Shown: positions 7,028-16,743, numbered from the stretch's first letter. The stretch is 64,000 nt of DNA from Bacteroidales bacterium (GCA_017523725.1 JAFWVY010000036.1:57970-121969), one strand, 5' to 3'. Program-made: numbers and translations. The notes: a model not told the origin generated them from the letters alone.

Positions 7028-9808
7028 ATGCGTAATAAGTTGCGTTCGAAAATACTTCCATTCCTGTGGATAGCCCTCCTGTCGGTGATGTGCCGTGGCA
7101 TGGCCTTGGCTGAAACGACATCGCCGGACGCAGCTGCCGACACGATTCGGACATTGCAGACATCAAAAGCCGTTCCAACCGACAGCCTGGATCTGGAAGA
7201 CGCCGCTGCACAGGCAAAAACCACAGCGGACAGTCTGGCATCAGATGACATCGCAGCAAAAGCCGAAGCCACAGCGGACAGTCTGGCGCGCAGCGCCGCC
7301 ACGGCCTTGCAGGACAGCACGCAGCAGCCCCGCAAGAAGAAATCAGGCTTCGACGAAATCATCGACTACAAGGCCGCCGACTCTATTTCCTTCTCGCTGA
7401 CGCGCCAGTCGGCCGTCTTCTATCACGAAAGCGACATCAAATACGGCGATGTGGCGGTCACGGCCGACACCGTACGCATGGAGATGGACAAGAAGACCAT
7501 TCATGCATGGGGCGGCGTGGACTCGCTGGGCAATGTCGTCGGCGAGCCGGTGTTCGTGCAGGGTGGCGAGTCGTTCAACACGCACTCCTTCTCGTACAAC
7601 TACGAGACCAAGCGCGGCACCATCAAAGCCCTCAAGACGCAGCAGGGCGAATCGTACCTGCATGCCGAACAGTCCAAGCGGTTCGAGAACGGCGACATCC
7701 ACATGATTAACGGCAAGATTACCACCTGCAACGCCGACCAGCCTCATTTCCATCTGTTTACAAAGAAAGCCAAGAGCATGCCCGGCAACAAGATCGTGTT
7801 CGGTTTCTCTTACCTGGTCATGGAAGACGTGCCCCTGCCTCTTTTCCTGCCGTTCGGCCTGGTGCCGGATTCGGAGAAACGCTCGGTGGCCGGTCTCATC
7901 CCGCCGTCGTTCGGTATCGAGACAACCCGGGGCATGTACCTCACCAACGGCGGATATTACCATCCGTTCGGCGATGTGGCCGACGTGCAGCTCACGGGCG
8001 ACTATTACACCGGCGGCACATGGGGTCTCAACCTGTCGTCGCGGTATATCCTGCGCTATCGTTTTTCGGGCAACCTCCGGCTGAGATACTATGTCAACGT
8101 CACAGGCGAGAAAGGCATCAACGAAAGCAAAGGTGTGGACTATTCCATCAACTGGTCGCACACGCAGGACCCCAAGGCCAACCCGTACCGGTCGTTCTCG
8201 GCCAGTGTCAACTTCAGCACCAGCAAGTTCGAGCAGAACCAGAACTACACCAACGCCACGGCCCTGATGACCAACACCAAGACCTCCAGCATCTCCTACC
8301 GCAAGAACTGGCCGAATTCGCCGTTCCACCTCACCGTCAACGCCAACCACAGCCAGAATTCCAATACGGAGATGGTCAACCTGACGCTGCCTAGCGCCAC
8401 GTTCACGATGGACCGCATCTATCCGTTCAAGCGGAAAGTGGCTGTCGGCGCGACCCGGTGGTACGAGAACATCGGCATCACCTATAATGCGGAGATGAAG
8501 AACTCGCTGTCGGCCAAAGAAAAGGAACTGTTCGACGAGAAATCGCTCGACCGGATGCAGAACGGCTTTTCGCATTCCATACCGCTGTCGGTCAACTTCA
8601 AGGTGCTCAAGCTGTTCAACATCACACCGTCGCTCAACTACAAGGGTGTGATGTACACCCGCAAGGTGGAGAAATACCTCGACATGCGTGAAGACAGCGA
8701 GACCCACGGCAAGGTGCTCACCGACACCATCAAGGGGCTGGTTTATGCCCACGCCGTCAACCCCTCGATGTCGGTTTCGTTCACGCCCAAGTTCTACCTT
8801 ACCGGAACCATGAAGAACAAGAATGCCAAGCTGCAGGCTGTCCGGTATGTGCTCGCGCCGTCCGTCACGATGAACTACACGCCCGACATGAGCGGCATCA
8901 TGCCGAACTATTACCGCACCTATCAGGATTCAACCGGCCGCGTGTACACCTATTCCATCTTCGAGGGCGGCATCTACGGCACCCCGTCGTTCGCCAAGCA
9001 GAACGGAAGCATCTCATTTTCGGTGAACAACAACCTGGAAATGAAGGTCCGGGCATCGCGTGACTCCACGGCGGAACTCAAGAAGGTGAAACTGTTCGAG
9101 CGGCTGGCACTCAACACGTCATACAACATGTTCGCCGATTCGATGAACTGGTCGAATATTTCGGTCAGCACCAGTTTCAGGCTCACCGAAAAGATCCATC
9201 TGGATGTCAGGGGGACGCTCGACCCGTACTGCATCAATGAAAACGGACAGCGTTACAACAGGATGGAGATAGCCGAGAACCACCGGCTGGGCCGGCTTAC
9301 ATCGGCCAGTTTCAGTACCTCGTACACCCTCTCATCGGACATGTTGAAACGTAAGGACTCCTCATCGACGGGCTCCGACGCGACCGCAGGCGCGGATGGA
9401 CAGACGCCTTCACCGACGCCTCGGACACCGGCGAAACAGGCCAGCGAAGACAGCCCGTACAGCTATTTCAATGTGCCGTGGAGCCTCAGTTTCAACTACA
9501 ATTTCAACTATTCCAAGTCGGGTAACCGCAAGGCTGCGATTACGCAGTCGCTGTCGTTCACCGGCAACATCAAACTCACCGAAAAGTGGACCACCTCGTT
9601 CTCGTCGGGTTACGACTTCGAGGCGCACGAAATCACCCACACCAGTTTCAACCTCACGCGCGACCTGCACTGCTGGCAGATGTCCATGGGCTTCTCCCCG
9701 TTCGGCATCTACAAATACTACGCATTCAAAATCAACGTTAATTCGTCCATTCTGCGCGACCTGAAGTACGACCAGAAGAAAGACCGCCGCGAGTACGAGA
9801 CCTGGTAG
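7028..9808 (+). CDS. lptD: LPS-assembly outer-membrane protein LptD homologue
   Basis: This 926-residue protein has a signal peptide, an Ala/Ser/Asp-rich spacer, an OstA/LptA-like beta-jellyroll (about residues 110-230: YGDVAVTADTVRMEMDKKTIHAWG, ESYLHAEQSKRF, INGKITTCNADQPHF) and then a long beta-barrel rich in alternating aromatic strands. Two motifs in the plug-barrel junction are typical: PLFLPFGLVPDSEKRSVAGLIPPSFG and GMYLTNGGYYHPFGD. LptD inserts LPS into the outer leaflet of the outer membrane. The spacer contains an internal duplication (TADSLASDDIA / TADSLARSAA). The last residues are polar (RREYETW), ending on an aromatic as barrels often do. It diverges from the amidase gene and converges on cstA. 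Confidence 0.9.
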   Translation: MRNKLRSKILPFLWIALLSVMCRGMALAETTSPDAAADTIRTLQTSKAVPTDSLDLEDAAAQAKTTADSLASDDIAAKAEATADSLARSAATALQDSTQQPRKKKSGFDEIIDYKAADSISFSLTRQSAVFYHESDIKYGDVAVTADTVRMEMDKKTIHAWGGVDSLGNVVGEPVFVQGGESFNTHSFSYNYETKRGTIKALKTQQGESYLHAEQSKRFENGDIHMINGKITTCNADQPHFHLFTKKAKSMPGNKIVFGFSYLVMEDVPLPLFLPFGLVPDSEKRSVAGLIPPSFGIETTRGMYLTNGGYYHPFGDVADVQLTGDYYTGGTWGLNLSSRYILRYRFSGNLRLRYYVNVTGEKGINESKGVDYSINWSHTQDPKANPYRSFSASVNFSTSKFEQNQNYTNATALMTNTKTSSISYRKNWPNSPFHLTVNANHSQNSNTEMVNLTLPSATFTMDRIYPFKRKVAVGATRWYENIGITYNAEMKNSLSAKEKELFDEKSLDRMQNGFSHSIPLSVNFKVLKLFNITPSLNYKGVMYTRKVEKYLDMREDSETHGKVLTDTIKGLVYAHAVNPSMSVSFTPKFYLTGTMKNKNAKLQAVRYVLAPSVTMNYTPDMSGIMPNYYRTYQDSTGRVYTYSIFEGGIYGTPSFAKQNGSISFSVNNNLEMKVRASRDSTAELKKVKLFERLALNTSYNMFADSMNWSNISVSTSFRLTEKIHLDVRGTLDPYCINENGQRYNRMEIAENHRLGRLTSASFSTSYTLSSDMLKRKDSSSTGSDATAGADGQTPSPTPRTPAKQASEDSPYSYFNVPWSLSFNYNFNYSKSGNRKAAITQSLSFTGNIKLTEKWTTSFSSGYDFEAHEITHTSFNLTRDLHCWQMSMGFSPFGIYKYYAFKINVNSSILRDLKYDQKKDRREYETW

Positions 9809-9900
9809 CCTCGCGTCTCACGACCAGAAGCGGATGTCCCAGAGTCCGGCATCCATGTTCCGGACCGTATGCTACGACCAGGCCCGGAGGGGCACTTCCA

Positions 9901-9971
9901 GGCTTCCGGGAGCTACGACCAGGCTTCCTGGGACTATGACCAGGCTTCCTGGGACTATGACCAGGCTTCCG
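9901..9971 (+). repeat. 21-bp tandem repeat covering the cstA stop codon
   Basis: Three consecutive 21-bp units occupy 9901-9921, 9922-9942 and 9943-9963, with a partial unit to about 9971; units two and three are identical and unit one differs at several positions. A further GCTACGACCAGG remnant lies at 9871-9882. Read on the minus strand, each unit encodes the last codons of CstA (Glu-Ala-Trp-Ser) followed by TAG. The repeat fills the gap between the converging lptD and cstA genes. Confidence 0.9.
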
Positions 9972-11439
9972 GATCGAGCTGTGTCAGATGTTTTTTGTTC
10001 CGGAGCACATAGAACAGCACGGCCGACACCACAGCCGTCAGAACGGCGATATACGGAATCCATGCATCCGGCATATTGAACCCTATCTTATTGACACATA
10101 TATAGGTAAGACATACCGATGTCATAAAGCAGGCCGGTATCAACGTCACGAGATAGACCAGCGATTTCCGACGTCCCAGCCAGGCGGTCAGCGCCCACAG
10201 CGTGAAGCAGGCCAGCGACTGGTTGGCCCAGCCGAAGTAACGCCAGATGGTGTTGAATCCGTCCTCGTCGGCCACGTTGAACCAAAGCACGAGTGCCACC
10301 AGGGCGAACATCGGCACGCAGATGGCCAGGCGGTTGGCTTTCTTCATCTGGTCGAGGTGCAGGAAGTCGGCCAGGATGAGGCGCGCCGAACGCAGGGCCG
10401 TATCGCCGCTGGTGATCGGTGCGGCCACGACACCCAGGATGGCCAGGATGCCACCCACGAGGCCGATCCAGCTCTTGGCCACCGAAGTCACCACCACGGG
10501 GGCCTGCCCCGACGTGGCGCCCACTTCGGCCATGCCGCCGTCAAAGAAGAAATACGAACCGATGGCGGCCCAGATCAGGCCCACGATTCCTTCGGTAATC
10601 ATGGCACCGTAGAAAATCGGGCGTCCCTGTTTCTGGGACGTCATGCAGCGGGCCATGAGCGGGCTCTGCGTGGCGTGGAAGCCACTGATGGCGCCGCAGG
10701 CGACGGTGATGAACAGGCACGGGAAAATCGACTGCCCCAGTTGTCCGATCTCAGGACCGCGGTTGCCCAGTCCCTGCCAGAACTCCGGCAGCGACGGCCA
10801 TTTGCCAAGCAGGCAGACAAACAGCGCGAGCGCCATGAATATCAGCGCAAAGGCAAACAGCGGATACACCCTGCCGATAATCTTGTCGATGGGCAGCAGC
10901 GTCGCGATGATGTAATAGACGAAAATCAGGCCGGCCCATGCGAAGACCGAAGCCGTCTTGGTACCCAGGAATCCGGCGATATCGCCCAGGATGAGGGCCG
11001 GGCTGTAAACGAAGACGGCGCCCACGAGCACCATCAGCAGCACCGTAAACCAGAGCATGCCAATCTTGACGGTATTGCCGAGATACTGGCCGATGATGTC
11101 GGGCAGGCCCACGCCGCCGTTCTTAAGGCTGATCATGCCCGACAGAAAGTCGTGCACGGCTCCGGCGAAAATGCACCCGAACACAATCCAGAGATAGCAC
11201 GACGGGCCGAACTTGGCGCCCATGATGGCACCGAAGATGGGACCGGTTCCGGCGATGTTCAGGAACTGTATCATGTAAATTTTCCAGGCGGGCATGGCCA
11301 CATAGTCCATGCCGTCCGCTTTGGCAATGGCCGGCGTCACCGCATGGGGATCGGCCGGACATATCTTTTTCGCCATCAGGCCACCATAAATCCAGTAGCC
11401 GATGATCAGGGCGAAAACACTGATAAGGAACGAAATCAT
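9955..11439 (-). CDS. cstA: Carbon starvation protein A family transporter
   Basis: CstA proteins are polytopic inner-membrane transporters for peptides or pyruvate that are induced on carbon limitation. This 494-residue form shows about 13 hydrophobic segments and the family signatures AMPAWKIYMIQFLNIAGTGPIFGA near residue 50 and GAVHDFLSGMISLKNGGVGLPDIIGQYLG near 92. It is shorter than enterobacterial CstA (about 700), as is common in Bacteroidetes. A -7-like box TATTTTTG lies on the minus strand at 11508-11515. The stop codon lies in a 21-bp tandem repeat. It is monocistronic by context. Confidence 0.93.
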   Translation of the reverse strand: MISFLISVFALIIGYWIYGGLMAKKICPADPHAVTPAIAKADGMDYVAMPAWKIYMIQFLNIAGTGPIFGAIMGAKFGPSCYLWIVFGCIFAGAVHDFLSGMISLKNGGVGLPDIIGQYLGNTVKIGMLWFTVLLMVLVGAVFVYSPALILGDIAGFLGTKTASVFAWAGLIFVYYIIATLLPIDKIIGRVYPLFAFALIFMALALFVCLLGKWPSLPEFWQGLGNRGPEIGQLGQSIFPCLFITVACGAISGFHATQSPLMARCMTSQKQGRPIFYGAMITEGIVGLIWAAIGSYFFFDGGMAEVGATSGQAPVVVTSVAKSWIGLVGGILAILGVVAAPITSGDTALRSARLILADFLHLDQMKKANRLAICVPMFALVALVLWFNVADEDGFNTIWRYFGWANQSLACFTLWALTAWLGRRKSLVYLVTLIPACFMTSVCLTYICVNKIGFNMPDAWIPYIAVLTAVVSAVLFYVLRNKKHLTQLDPEAWS

Positions 11440-11516
11440 GATGCTTAAAATTTAGCGGTGGACGCCGGCTGCCTGCGCAGGGACGGCCACATTTTTCAGT
11501 CGGAGAGCAAAAATAA

Positions 11517-11568
11517 TATAAAAACGGCTCCCGTGTTCTCCTGCAGAAAGGAAATACCACGGAAGCCG
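11517..11568 (-). terminator. Rho-independent terminator after the GH78 gene
   Basis: The arms CGGCTCCCGTG (11525-11535) and CACGGAAGCCG (11558-11568) pair with one mismatch, and on the minus strand the hairpin is followed by a T-rich run. It lies about 70 bp past the GH78 stop and just upstream of the cstA -7-like box. Confidence 0.7.
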
Positions 11569-11637
11569 CAGTCATTGCCGGAACAGGTGCCGACATGGAA
11601 GACCTGGGAGCAGATTCTGGGACGGTCTGGGATTAAA

Positions 11638-14124
11638 TCAGGGCGCCAGCGGCAGCGTCAAAGTCTGCGCGCCGCCGTGCAGTTCGTAGCTCCTGCCCTG
11701 CCAGACGAGCGTGCCGCCGACTTTTTCCGGCAGTCCGATATCGGCCCGGACCGACCGGCCGGACACCTTATATGACGCCGACACCGTACCCTGCGGATGC
11801 GGCACAGAACCCGACACCGCCGTCATGTCGGCCGGCAGCGAAGGTTGGATCAGCACTTCCTTGAAGCCTGCCGTCGCAGGACGGATGCCGAGCAACGTCC
11901 GGAAGAGTTCGACGTTGAGACTGGCGCCCCAGGCATGGTAGTCAGACCGCGCCGGATCGGCCGTCTCGGCCCAGGTCGTCAGCCCGCTGGCCGCGAGCGC
12001 ATGCAGCACATCCAGATGCTCCAGCAGTTCGCTGCCCAGCCCGGCCTTGTCCATGGCCTGCTGCAGATAATAGCGGTAATAGATAGTGCACTGAGTCAAG
12101 GTTTTGTCGGACAATACCTTGCGCATGAGTTCCGTAGCTTCCTCACCCGATACGGTGCCCGTCAGCACGGCCAGCGTATTGACATGCTGCGAGAAACTGC
12201 GGCGCGTGTCGGTATCGGCGAAAAGTCCGCGGCCGGCATCCCAGTAGCGTACCCGGACGCGGCGGCGCATACTGTCGGCCGTGGCCTGGTAGTAGCCCGC
12301 CAGAGCCGGCACGCCGAGTGCCTGTTCCATCTCGGCGGCAGCGTCGAGTGCCATCACCAGCTCAAGATCCTGATACGCCGAACGGCCGTCTGCCTCGCGG
12401 GGCGGCTCTCCCCGGCCAAATCCGCCGGCCCAGTCGGCAAAGTACCAGAACGGGACATAGCCCATGCTGTAGTCCGGTTTTAGCCACTGCATAAACCAGT
12501 CGAGGATGCTGTGTACGGCCGGCAGGGCTGTCCGCACGTAACCGGCATCGTCGCGCATCATCCAGTAGTCGTGCAGAATGCCTATCCAACTCAGGGCGTA
12601 CGACGGGATATACTGCGGATCGGCCGACGGATAGCGGCTCATCGTGATACCCTCCGGCGTCAGCGACTGGCGGCCGAGTTCCAGCGCGTGCCGCACCATG
12701 CAGGTGTCGGCCGTGTTGTACATCGTCACCATGGTCTGGATGCGTGTGTCACCGAAATACTGCAGCTGCTCGTAATAAGGACAGTCCATGTAGGTGTCGT
12801 GCGCGCAGAGCCGTGCCGTGCGCCATCCGATGGCCAGATAGTCGTCCAGATAGCCGTACTTCGCATCCGGTGTCGCGAACGAAGATGCCAGCGTGAAAGG
12901 ATAGGCCGAGAAAACGCTGCTGACGTCGTCGATGGTGAGCGGTTCGTCGGCCGTCGTGATGCGCAGCTCCACGTAGCGCCATGTGCGCCACCAGAGCGGC
13001 ATGAACTCCCGGTTCGCGCCGCCGTCGGCGGTGATACGGTCGGCATAGCCCGAGAAACGTTTGTTTTCCACCTCGTTGCGGTTGCCCTTGCTGCCGCCGA
13101 ACATGCCGCCGCCCATCAGCGATTCGGCATAGCCCGCCGTCACCACGGCATCACGGCCGCCGCTGAACAGCAGCCGCAGATAACCGGTCGTCAGCACACC
13201 TTGGTCGAGCAGCACGCGCGCCTCGGTATGCGCCGGCACTGCAATGGAGAGCGTCTCCGGCAGCGGCTCGCGCCGTTTCCGGCCCGTCCTTCCGGCCGCG
13301 GCCGCCTCCAAGGCAGGCGCCGTCACTGTTGCATTCTCAACCTGCCGGACCGCGGCAAACCGCTGCGGCGTCATCTCCATCTCCGGAATGCCGGACGGGA
13401 TGAGCCAGTGCCCGTAATAATCCTTCGCGCCGCGCATCGCCGCCCGCCGGCGCGTCCGCGCATTCGACCATGCTGTGTCGTCGTAGCCGGGCTGTTCCCA
13501 TCCCCATGGATAGAGGCGCGCATCGAGCGCATCGCAGGCACCGGCCACATAATAGCCGCTCACCGACCAGCGCGTCCACGGCGTGTAGGCTGTATTGCGC
13601 ATGCACCGCCACGAAGCGTCCGTATTGAGCACCTTCGAGGCCTCGTCGTCGCCCTGCACCAGGAACTCCGCACTGCCGCGGCTGATCTGCGCCATGGCCT
13701 TGTCGCCGGCCAGGTTCCACACCACGGCCGCCGCCACGTTCTCCCCCTTAACCAGGAAAGGCGCCAGGTCCACCGTATGGAAATTCCAGTTGTTCAAGTC
13801 ACCGCGCGCCGGTCCCGCCGACACCTGTTGACCGTTGACATACAGCTTGTAGCCGTTATCGGCCGAGACATGCACCACGAAATGCGCCGGCACCGAATCA
13901 ATCTCAAACGACTTGCGGAAATGATAGACACCATACGTCCCCGGCACCTCATCGGGTGCCGCGATCCACTGCGCCGGCCACTCCCCGCCCCGCAGCAACT
14001 GCGGCGACATGTCATGCGCCTGCGCACCAGCGACATAAAGCTGTCCATACACCGTCCGGCCCATCCCGGCCAGCACCGCCAGACAGCAAACGGCCCGTCC
14101 GACCCAAAGCAAAAAGTTTCTCAT
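11638..14124 (-). CDS. Secreted alpha-L-rhamnosidase, GH78 family
   Basis: GH78 enzymes remove terminal alpha-L-rhamnose from pectins and glycosides. The start at 14124 (MRNFLLWVGRAVCC) provides a signal peptide ending near VYGQ; the frame continues upstream to 14310 but that part is not protein-like. An N-terminal carbohydrate-binding beta-sandwich (ADNGYKLYVNGQQVSAGPARGDLNNWNFHTVDL) precedes a long linker region and the (alpha/alpha)6 catalytic domain with DTYMDCPYYEQLQYFGDTRIQ, where the conserved acidic residues sit, and WAETADPARSDYHAWGAS. The C-terminal beta-sandwich follows (GFKEVLIQPSLP). Length 828 fits. It is transcribed divergently from a CE15 esterase gene across a short region with a 22-bp palindrome. 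Confidence 0.88.
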   Translation of the reverse strand: MRNFLLWVGRAVCCLAVLAGMGRTVYGQLYVAGAQAHDMSPQLLRGGEWPAQWIAAPDEVPGTYGVYHFRKSFEIDSVPAHFVVHVSADNGYKLYVNGQQVSAGPARGDLNNWNFHTVDLAPFLVKGENVAAAVVWNLAGDKAMAQISRGSAEFLVQGDDEASKVLNTDASWRCMRNTAYTPWTRWSVSGYYVAGACDALDARLYPWGWEQPGYDDTAWSNARTRRRAAMRGAKDYYGHWLIPSGIPEMEMTPQRFAAVRQVENATVTAPALEAAAAGRTGRKRREPLPETLSIAVPAHTEARVLLDQGVLTTGYLRLLFSGGRDAVVTAGYAESLMGGGMFGGSKGNRNEVENKRFSGYADRITADGGANREFMPLWWRTWRYVELRITTADEPLTIDDVSSVFSAYPFTLASSFATPDAKYGYLDDYLAIGWRTARLCAHDTYMDCPYYEQLQYFGDTRIQTMVTMYNTADTCMVRHALELGRQSLTPEGITMSRYPSADPQYIPSYALSWIGILHDYWMMRDDAGYVRTALPAVHSILDWFMQWLKPDYSMGYVPFWYFADWAGGFGRGEPPREADGRSAYQDLELVMALDAAAEMEQALGVPALAGYYQATADSMRRRVRVRYWDAGRGLFADTDTRRSFSQHVNTLAVLTGTVSGEEATELMRKVLSDKTLTQCTIYYRYYLQQAMDKAGLGSELLEHLDVLHALAASGLTTWAETADPARSDYHAWGASLNVELFRTLLGIRPATAGFKEVLIQPSLPADMTAVSGSVPHPQGTVSASYKVSGRSVRADIGLPEKVGGTLVWQGRSYELHGGAQTLTLPLAP

Positions 14125-14153
14125 AGTGGTTGTGAGGTTTGAGAGAATCTGCA

Positions 14154-14175
14154 TTTGCGATTCGCGAATCGCAAA
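14154..14175. promoter_or_regulatory. Perfect 22-bp palindrome in the GH78/CE15 divergent promoter
   Basis: The half site TTTGCGATTCG is followed without spacer by its exact reverse complement. It lies 30 bp before the GH78 start and about 34 bp upstream of a -7-like TATCTTGC (14209-14216) that serves the CE15 gene. Position and symmetry suit an operator for a dimeric regulator controlling both genes; no regulator gene is nearby. Confidence 0.6.
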
Positions 14176-14263
14176 CTGCAAATTAACAAAACTCTCCCCA
14201 ATTCTCACTATCTTGCACCAACAATTCCGGCGCGACCGGGATGGACAAATCGAACGCAACTGT

Positions 14264-15610
14264 ATGAGAAAACAACTGACAACCTGGGCGGCGGCGCTGC
14301 TGCTCTGCATGCCGGGCGCACTGGCCCAGTGGGGCGGCGGCGGACAGAACCGCGACAGCCTGAACCAGGCAACCCTGGCCGACTATGAACAGATGAAGGC
14401 GCAGATCGGCGTCAAAGAGACCCGGCCCCGGCGCGACGGACAGGCCACCGACCCGGCCCTGCGGCCCAACTACGACGAATTCAAGGCCAACCCCTTCCCT
14501 TTCTACCCCGACCCGTTCACGACGTTCGACGGCCGCCGCGTGAAGAATGCCCGGATGTGGTACAAGGTGCGGCGACCAGAACTGCGGGAGGAATTCGAAC
14601 GGGAGGTTTACGGCCGTATTCCGGCGGAAGTGCCGGCGGTCGCATGGCAGGTAACCCGTGAATACGAAGCCGAGGTAGGCGGCATCCCGGTCATGATCCG
14701 CCAGTTGCAAGGCACGGTGGACAACAGCGCCTGCCCGTCCGTCGAAGTGAACATCCAGGCCCAGGTGATGTGGCCGAAAGACGCCGCCGGCCCGTTGCCG
14801 GTCATCACCGATTTTTCGTACGGACTGGGACTGCCCATGTCGTGGGGCGGCAGCGTCAGCTGGCAGCAGCAGGTCCTGCAACGCGGATGGGCGGCGGCGC
14901 AGATTCTGCCCAACAGCGTGCAGCCCGACTCCGGACACGGCCTGCGCAGCGGCATCATCGGCCTCTGCAACCACGGCGAATACCGCAAGCCCGACGACTG
15001 GGGCGTGCTTCGCGCCTGGGGATGGGGCGTCTCGAAACTGATAGACTATTTCGAAGGTGACCCGCTGTTCGACGCCGGCAGAGTTGCCATCGAAGGTGTG
15101 TCGCGCTATGGCAAGGCGGCGCTGGTCACAATGGCATTCGACGACCGGGTGGCCACCGCCATGGTCTGCTCTTCGGGGCGGGCCGGTGCACCGCCGTGGC
15201 GGCGCGACTGCGGCGAAACGCTCGACAATACCTGTGCATGGGATTCCTACCACTGGGTGGCGGGCAACATGATAAAGTATTCTGATGTCAACCGCTCGTG
15301 GGACGACCTCCGCGTGGACCAGCACGAACTCATCGGCCTCTGTGCGCCGCGGCCGGTCTTCATCTCGGTGGGCGCCGTCTCGGAGCCGGAACAGTGGGTG
15401 GACATCAACGGATCGTTCATCGGTGCGGCCGAAGCGTCCGACATCTATGAATTCCTGGGACTGAAAGGACTCGGCACCGACCTGTTCCCGGGTATCAACC
15501 GGCTCGTGGGCGGCGACCTCGCCTTCAGGCAGCATCCCGGCGGACACGAGGCGGGCGCCAACTGGCCCTACTTCCTCGATTTCTTTGCAGAAAACGTTGT
15601 CGGCAAATAA
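14264..15610 (+). CDS. Glucuronoyl esterase-like hydrolase, CE15 family
   Basis: CE15 enzymes cleave ester bonds between glucuronic acid of xylan and lignin alcohols. The start at 14264 (MRKQLTTWAAALLLCMPGALAQ) gives a signal peptide. The alpha/beta-hydrolase core shows the nucleophile motif GVSRYGKAALV (the family consensus is GCSRxGK, so Cys is replaced by Val), a following GRAGAPPWRRDCGETLDN segment typical of the substrate loop with its Glu, and the catalytic His in FRQHPGGHEAGANWPYFLDF. Length 448 is normal. GH43 follows 68 bp downstream on the same strand, so xylan or pectin side-chain processing is a likely joint task. Confidence 0.87.
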   Translation: MRKQLTTWAAALLLCMPGALAQWGGGGQNRDSLNQATLADYEQMKAQIGVKETRPRRDGQATDPALRPNYDEFKANPFPFYPDPFTTFDGRRVKNARMWYKVRRPELREEFEREVYGRIPAEVPAVAWQVTREYEAEVGGIPVMIRQLQGTVDNSACPSVEVNIQAQVMWPKDAAGPLPVITDFSYGLGLPMSWGGSVSWQQQVLQRGWAAAQILPNSVQPDSGHGLRSGIIGLCNHGEYRKPDDWGVLRAWGWGVSKLIDYFEGDPLFDAGRVAIEGVSRYGKAALVTMAFDDRVATAMVCSSGRAGAPPWRRDCGETLDNTCAWDSYHWVAGNMIKYSDVNRSWDDLRVDQHELIGLCAPRPVFISVGAVSEPEQWVDINGSFIGAAEASDIYEFLGLKGLGTDLFPGINRLVGGDLAFRQHPGGHEAGANWPYFLDFFAENVVGK

Positions 15611-15678
15611 GAGAAACCGCTGTAATTCCACAAGTTTTTTTAATATCTTTACGGCATTATTCCAATTCTCAAACAAAC

Positions 15679-16686
15679 ATGAAACATACACTTTACCTGA
15701 TGGCCGCACTGGTCCTGCTGTGTCAGGCCGCCGGCATCGCCCAGCCGCAGAACGGCGCCCGCGGACGCGGCCGCATGGCTTACGGCATCCACGACATCGA
15801 CTCGCTGAGTTGGCGTGACAACTGCATCCTGGCCGACGAGGCCACCAAGACCTACTATTTTGTCGGTCCGGCCGGCCGTAGCGTGATGAGCTACAAGAGC
15901 AAGGACCTCAAGCACTGGGAGGGCCCGACCATTATCTTCACCGTGCCCGACGGTTTCTGGGGCGACAAGCGCATCAACAGCATCTGGGCGCCCGAACTGC
16001 ACAAGTACAATGGCAAGTACTACATTTTCTGCACGTTTGACACGAGCGTAAAGTTCGAGGAACAATGGCGCAACTGGAATTCCAACGGCCGCGTGTACCG
16101 GGGTTCGCAGATCCTGGTGTCCGACAGCCCGGAAGGTCCGTTCAAGGCTTTCGCGCCGCATTCCACCATGCCCACCGACATGATGACCATCGACGGCACA
16201 CTCTGGGTGGAGGACGGCAAGCCCTACATGGTGTACTGCCACGAATGGGTGCAGGTGACCGACGGCGCCATCGGCTATGTGCCGCTCAAGGACGACCTGT
16301 CTGACATAGACGGCGAACCGCATAACCTGTTCCGCGCCAGCTACGTCAACAGCACCTGGGGCGCCAAGATTCCGCCCGAAGGCAGCGGCTATGTCACCGA
16401 CGGCCCGTTCCTCTACAAGAGCAAATCGGGTAAGCTGTTCATGATCTGGACCACCAACAACTCCTGCGGCCTCGCCATCTCCGACTCGGGTAAAATCGCC
16501 GGACCGTGGCGCCAGCAGGACGAGCCCCTTCTCACCAACGCCGGTCACGGCATGATCTGCAAGAGTTTCGAAGGCCAGTTGCTGCTTGTGTTGCATGCGC
16601 CGTACTGGGGTCAGACCAAACCCAAGATCTACGACCTCGAAGACACCGGCGAAACGCTGAAAGTCATCAAGGAGCACGGCAAATAA
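15679..16686 (+). CDS. Secreted GH43-family glycosidase
   Basis: A signal peptide (MKHTLYLMAALVLLCQAAGIAQ) precedes a single five-bladed propeller domain. Family marks are RDNCILADEATKTYYF (catalytic Asp region), INSIWAPELHKYNGKYYIF (pKa-modulating Asp/Glu region) and DGTLWVEDGKPYMVYCHEWVQ (general-acid Glu). GH43 enzymes act on arabinose- or xylose-containing side chains; the exact substrate cannot be read from sequence. At 335 residues it has no extra C-terminal binding domain. It probably follows the CE15 esterase in one transcript and ends at a clear terminator. Confidence 0.88.
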   Translation: MKHTLYLMAALVLLCQAAGIAQPQNGARGRGRMAYGIHDIDSLSWRDNCILADEATKTYYFVGPAGRSVMSYKSKDLKHWEGPTIIFTVPDGFWGDKRINSIWAPELHKYNGKYYIFCTFDTSVKFEEQWRNWNSNGRVYRGSQILVSDSPEGPFKAFAPHSTMPTDMMTIDGTLWVEDGKPYMVYCHEWVQVTDGAIGYVPLKDDLSDIDGEPHNLFRASYVNSTWGAKIPPEGSGYVTDGPFLYKSKSGKLFMIWTTNNSCGLAISDSGKIAGPWRQQDEPLLTNAGHGMICKSFEGQLLLVLHAPYWGQTKPKIYDLEDTGETLKVIKEHGK

Positions 16687-16712
16687 GCCGACGGACATAC
16701 CCGTATAAAAGG

Positions 16713-16743
16713 AAAGGCGACCGAAATGGTCGCCTTTCTTTTT
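16713..16743 (+). terminator. Rho-independent terminator after the GH43 gene
   Basis: AAAGGCGACC and GGTCGCCTTT form a perfect 10-bp stem with a 5-base loop followed by CTTTTT. Confidence 0.9.

Noticed and set aside
9901..9971. Tandem units as a CRISPR array
   Set aside because: The 21-bp units are contiguous with no spacers and overlap the end of cstA.
12511..14142. Long plus-strand open frame opposite GH78
   Set aside because: His/Arg-rich translation without domains; the GH78 catalytic motifs on the other strand are unambiguous. The long antisense frames at 7343-8752, 9988-11448, 27829-29385 and 33513-35096 were rejected for the same reason.
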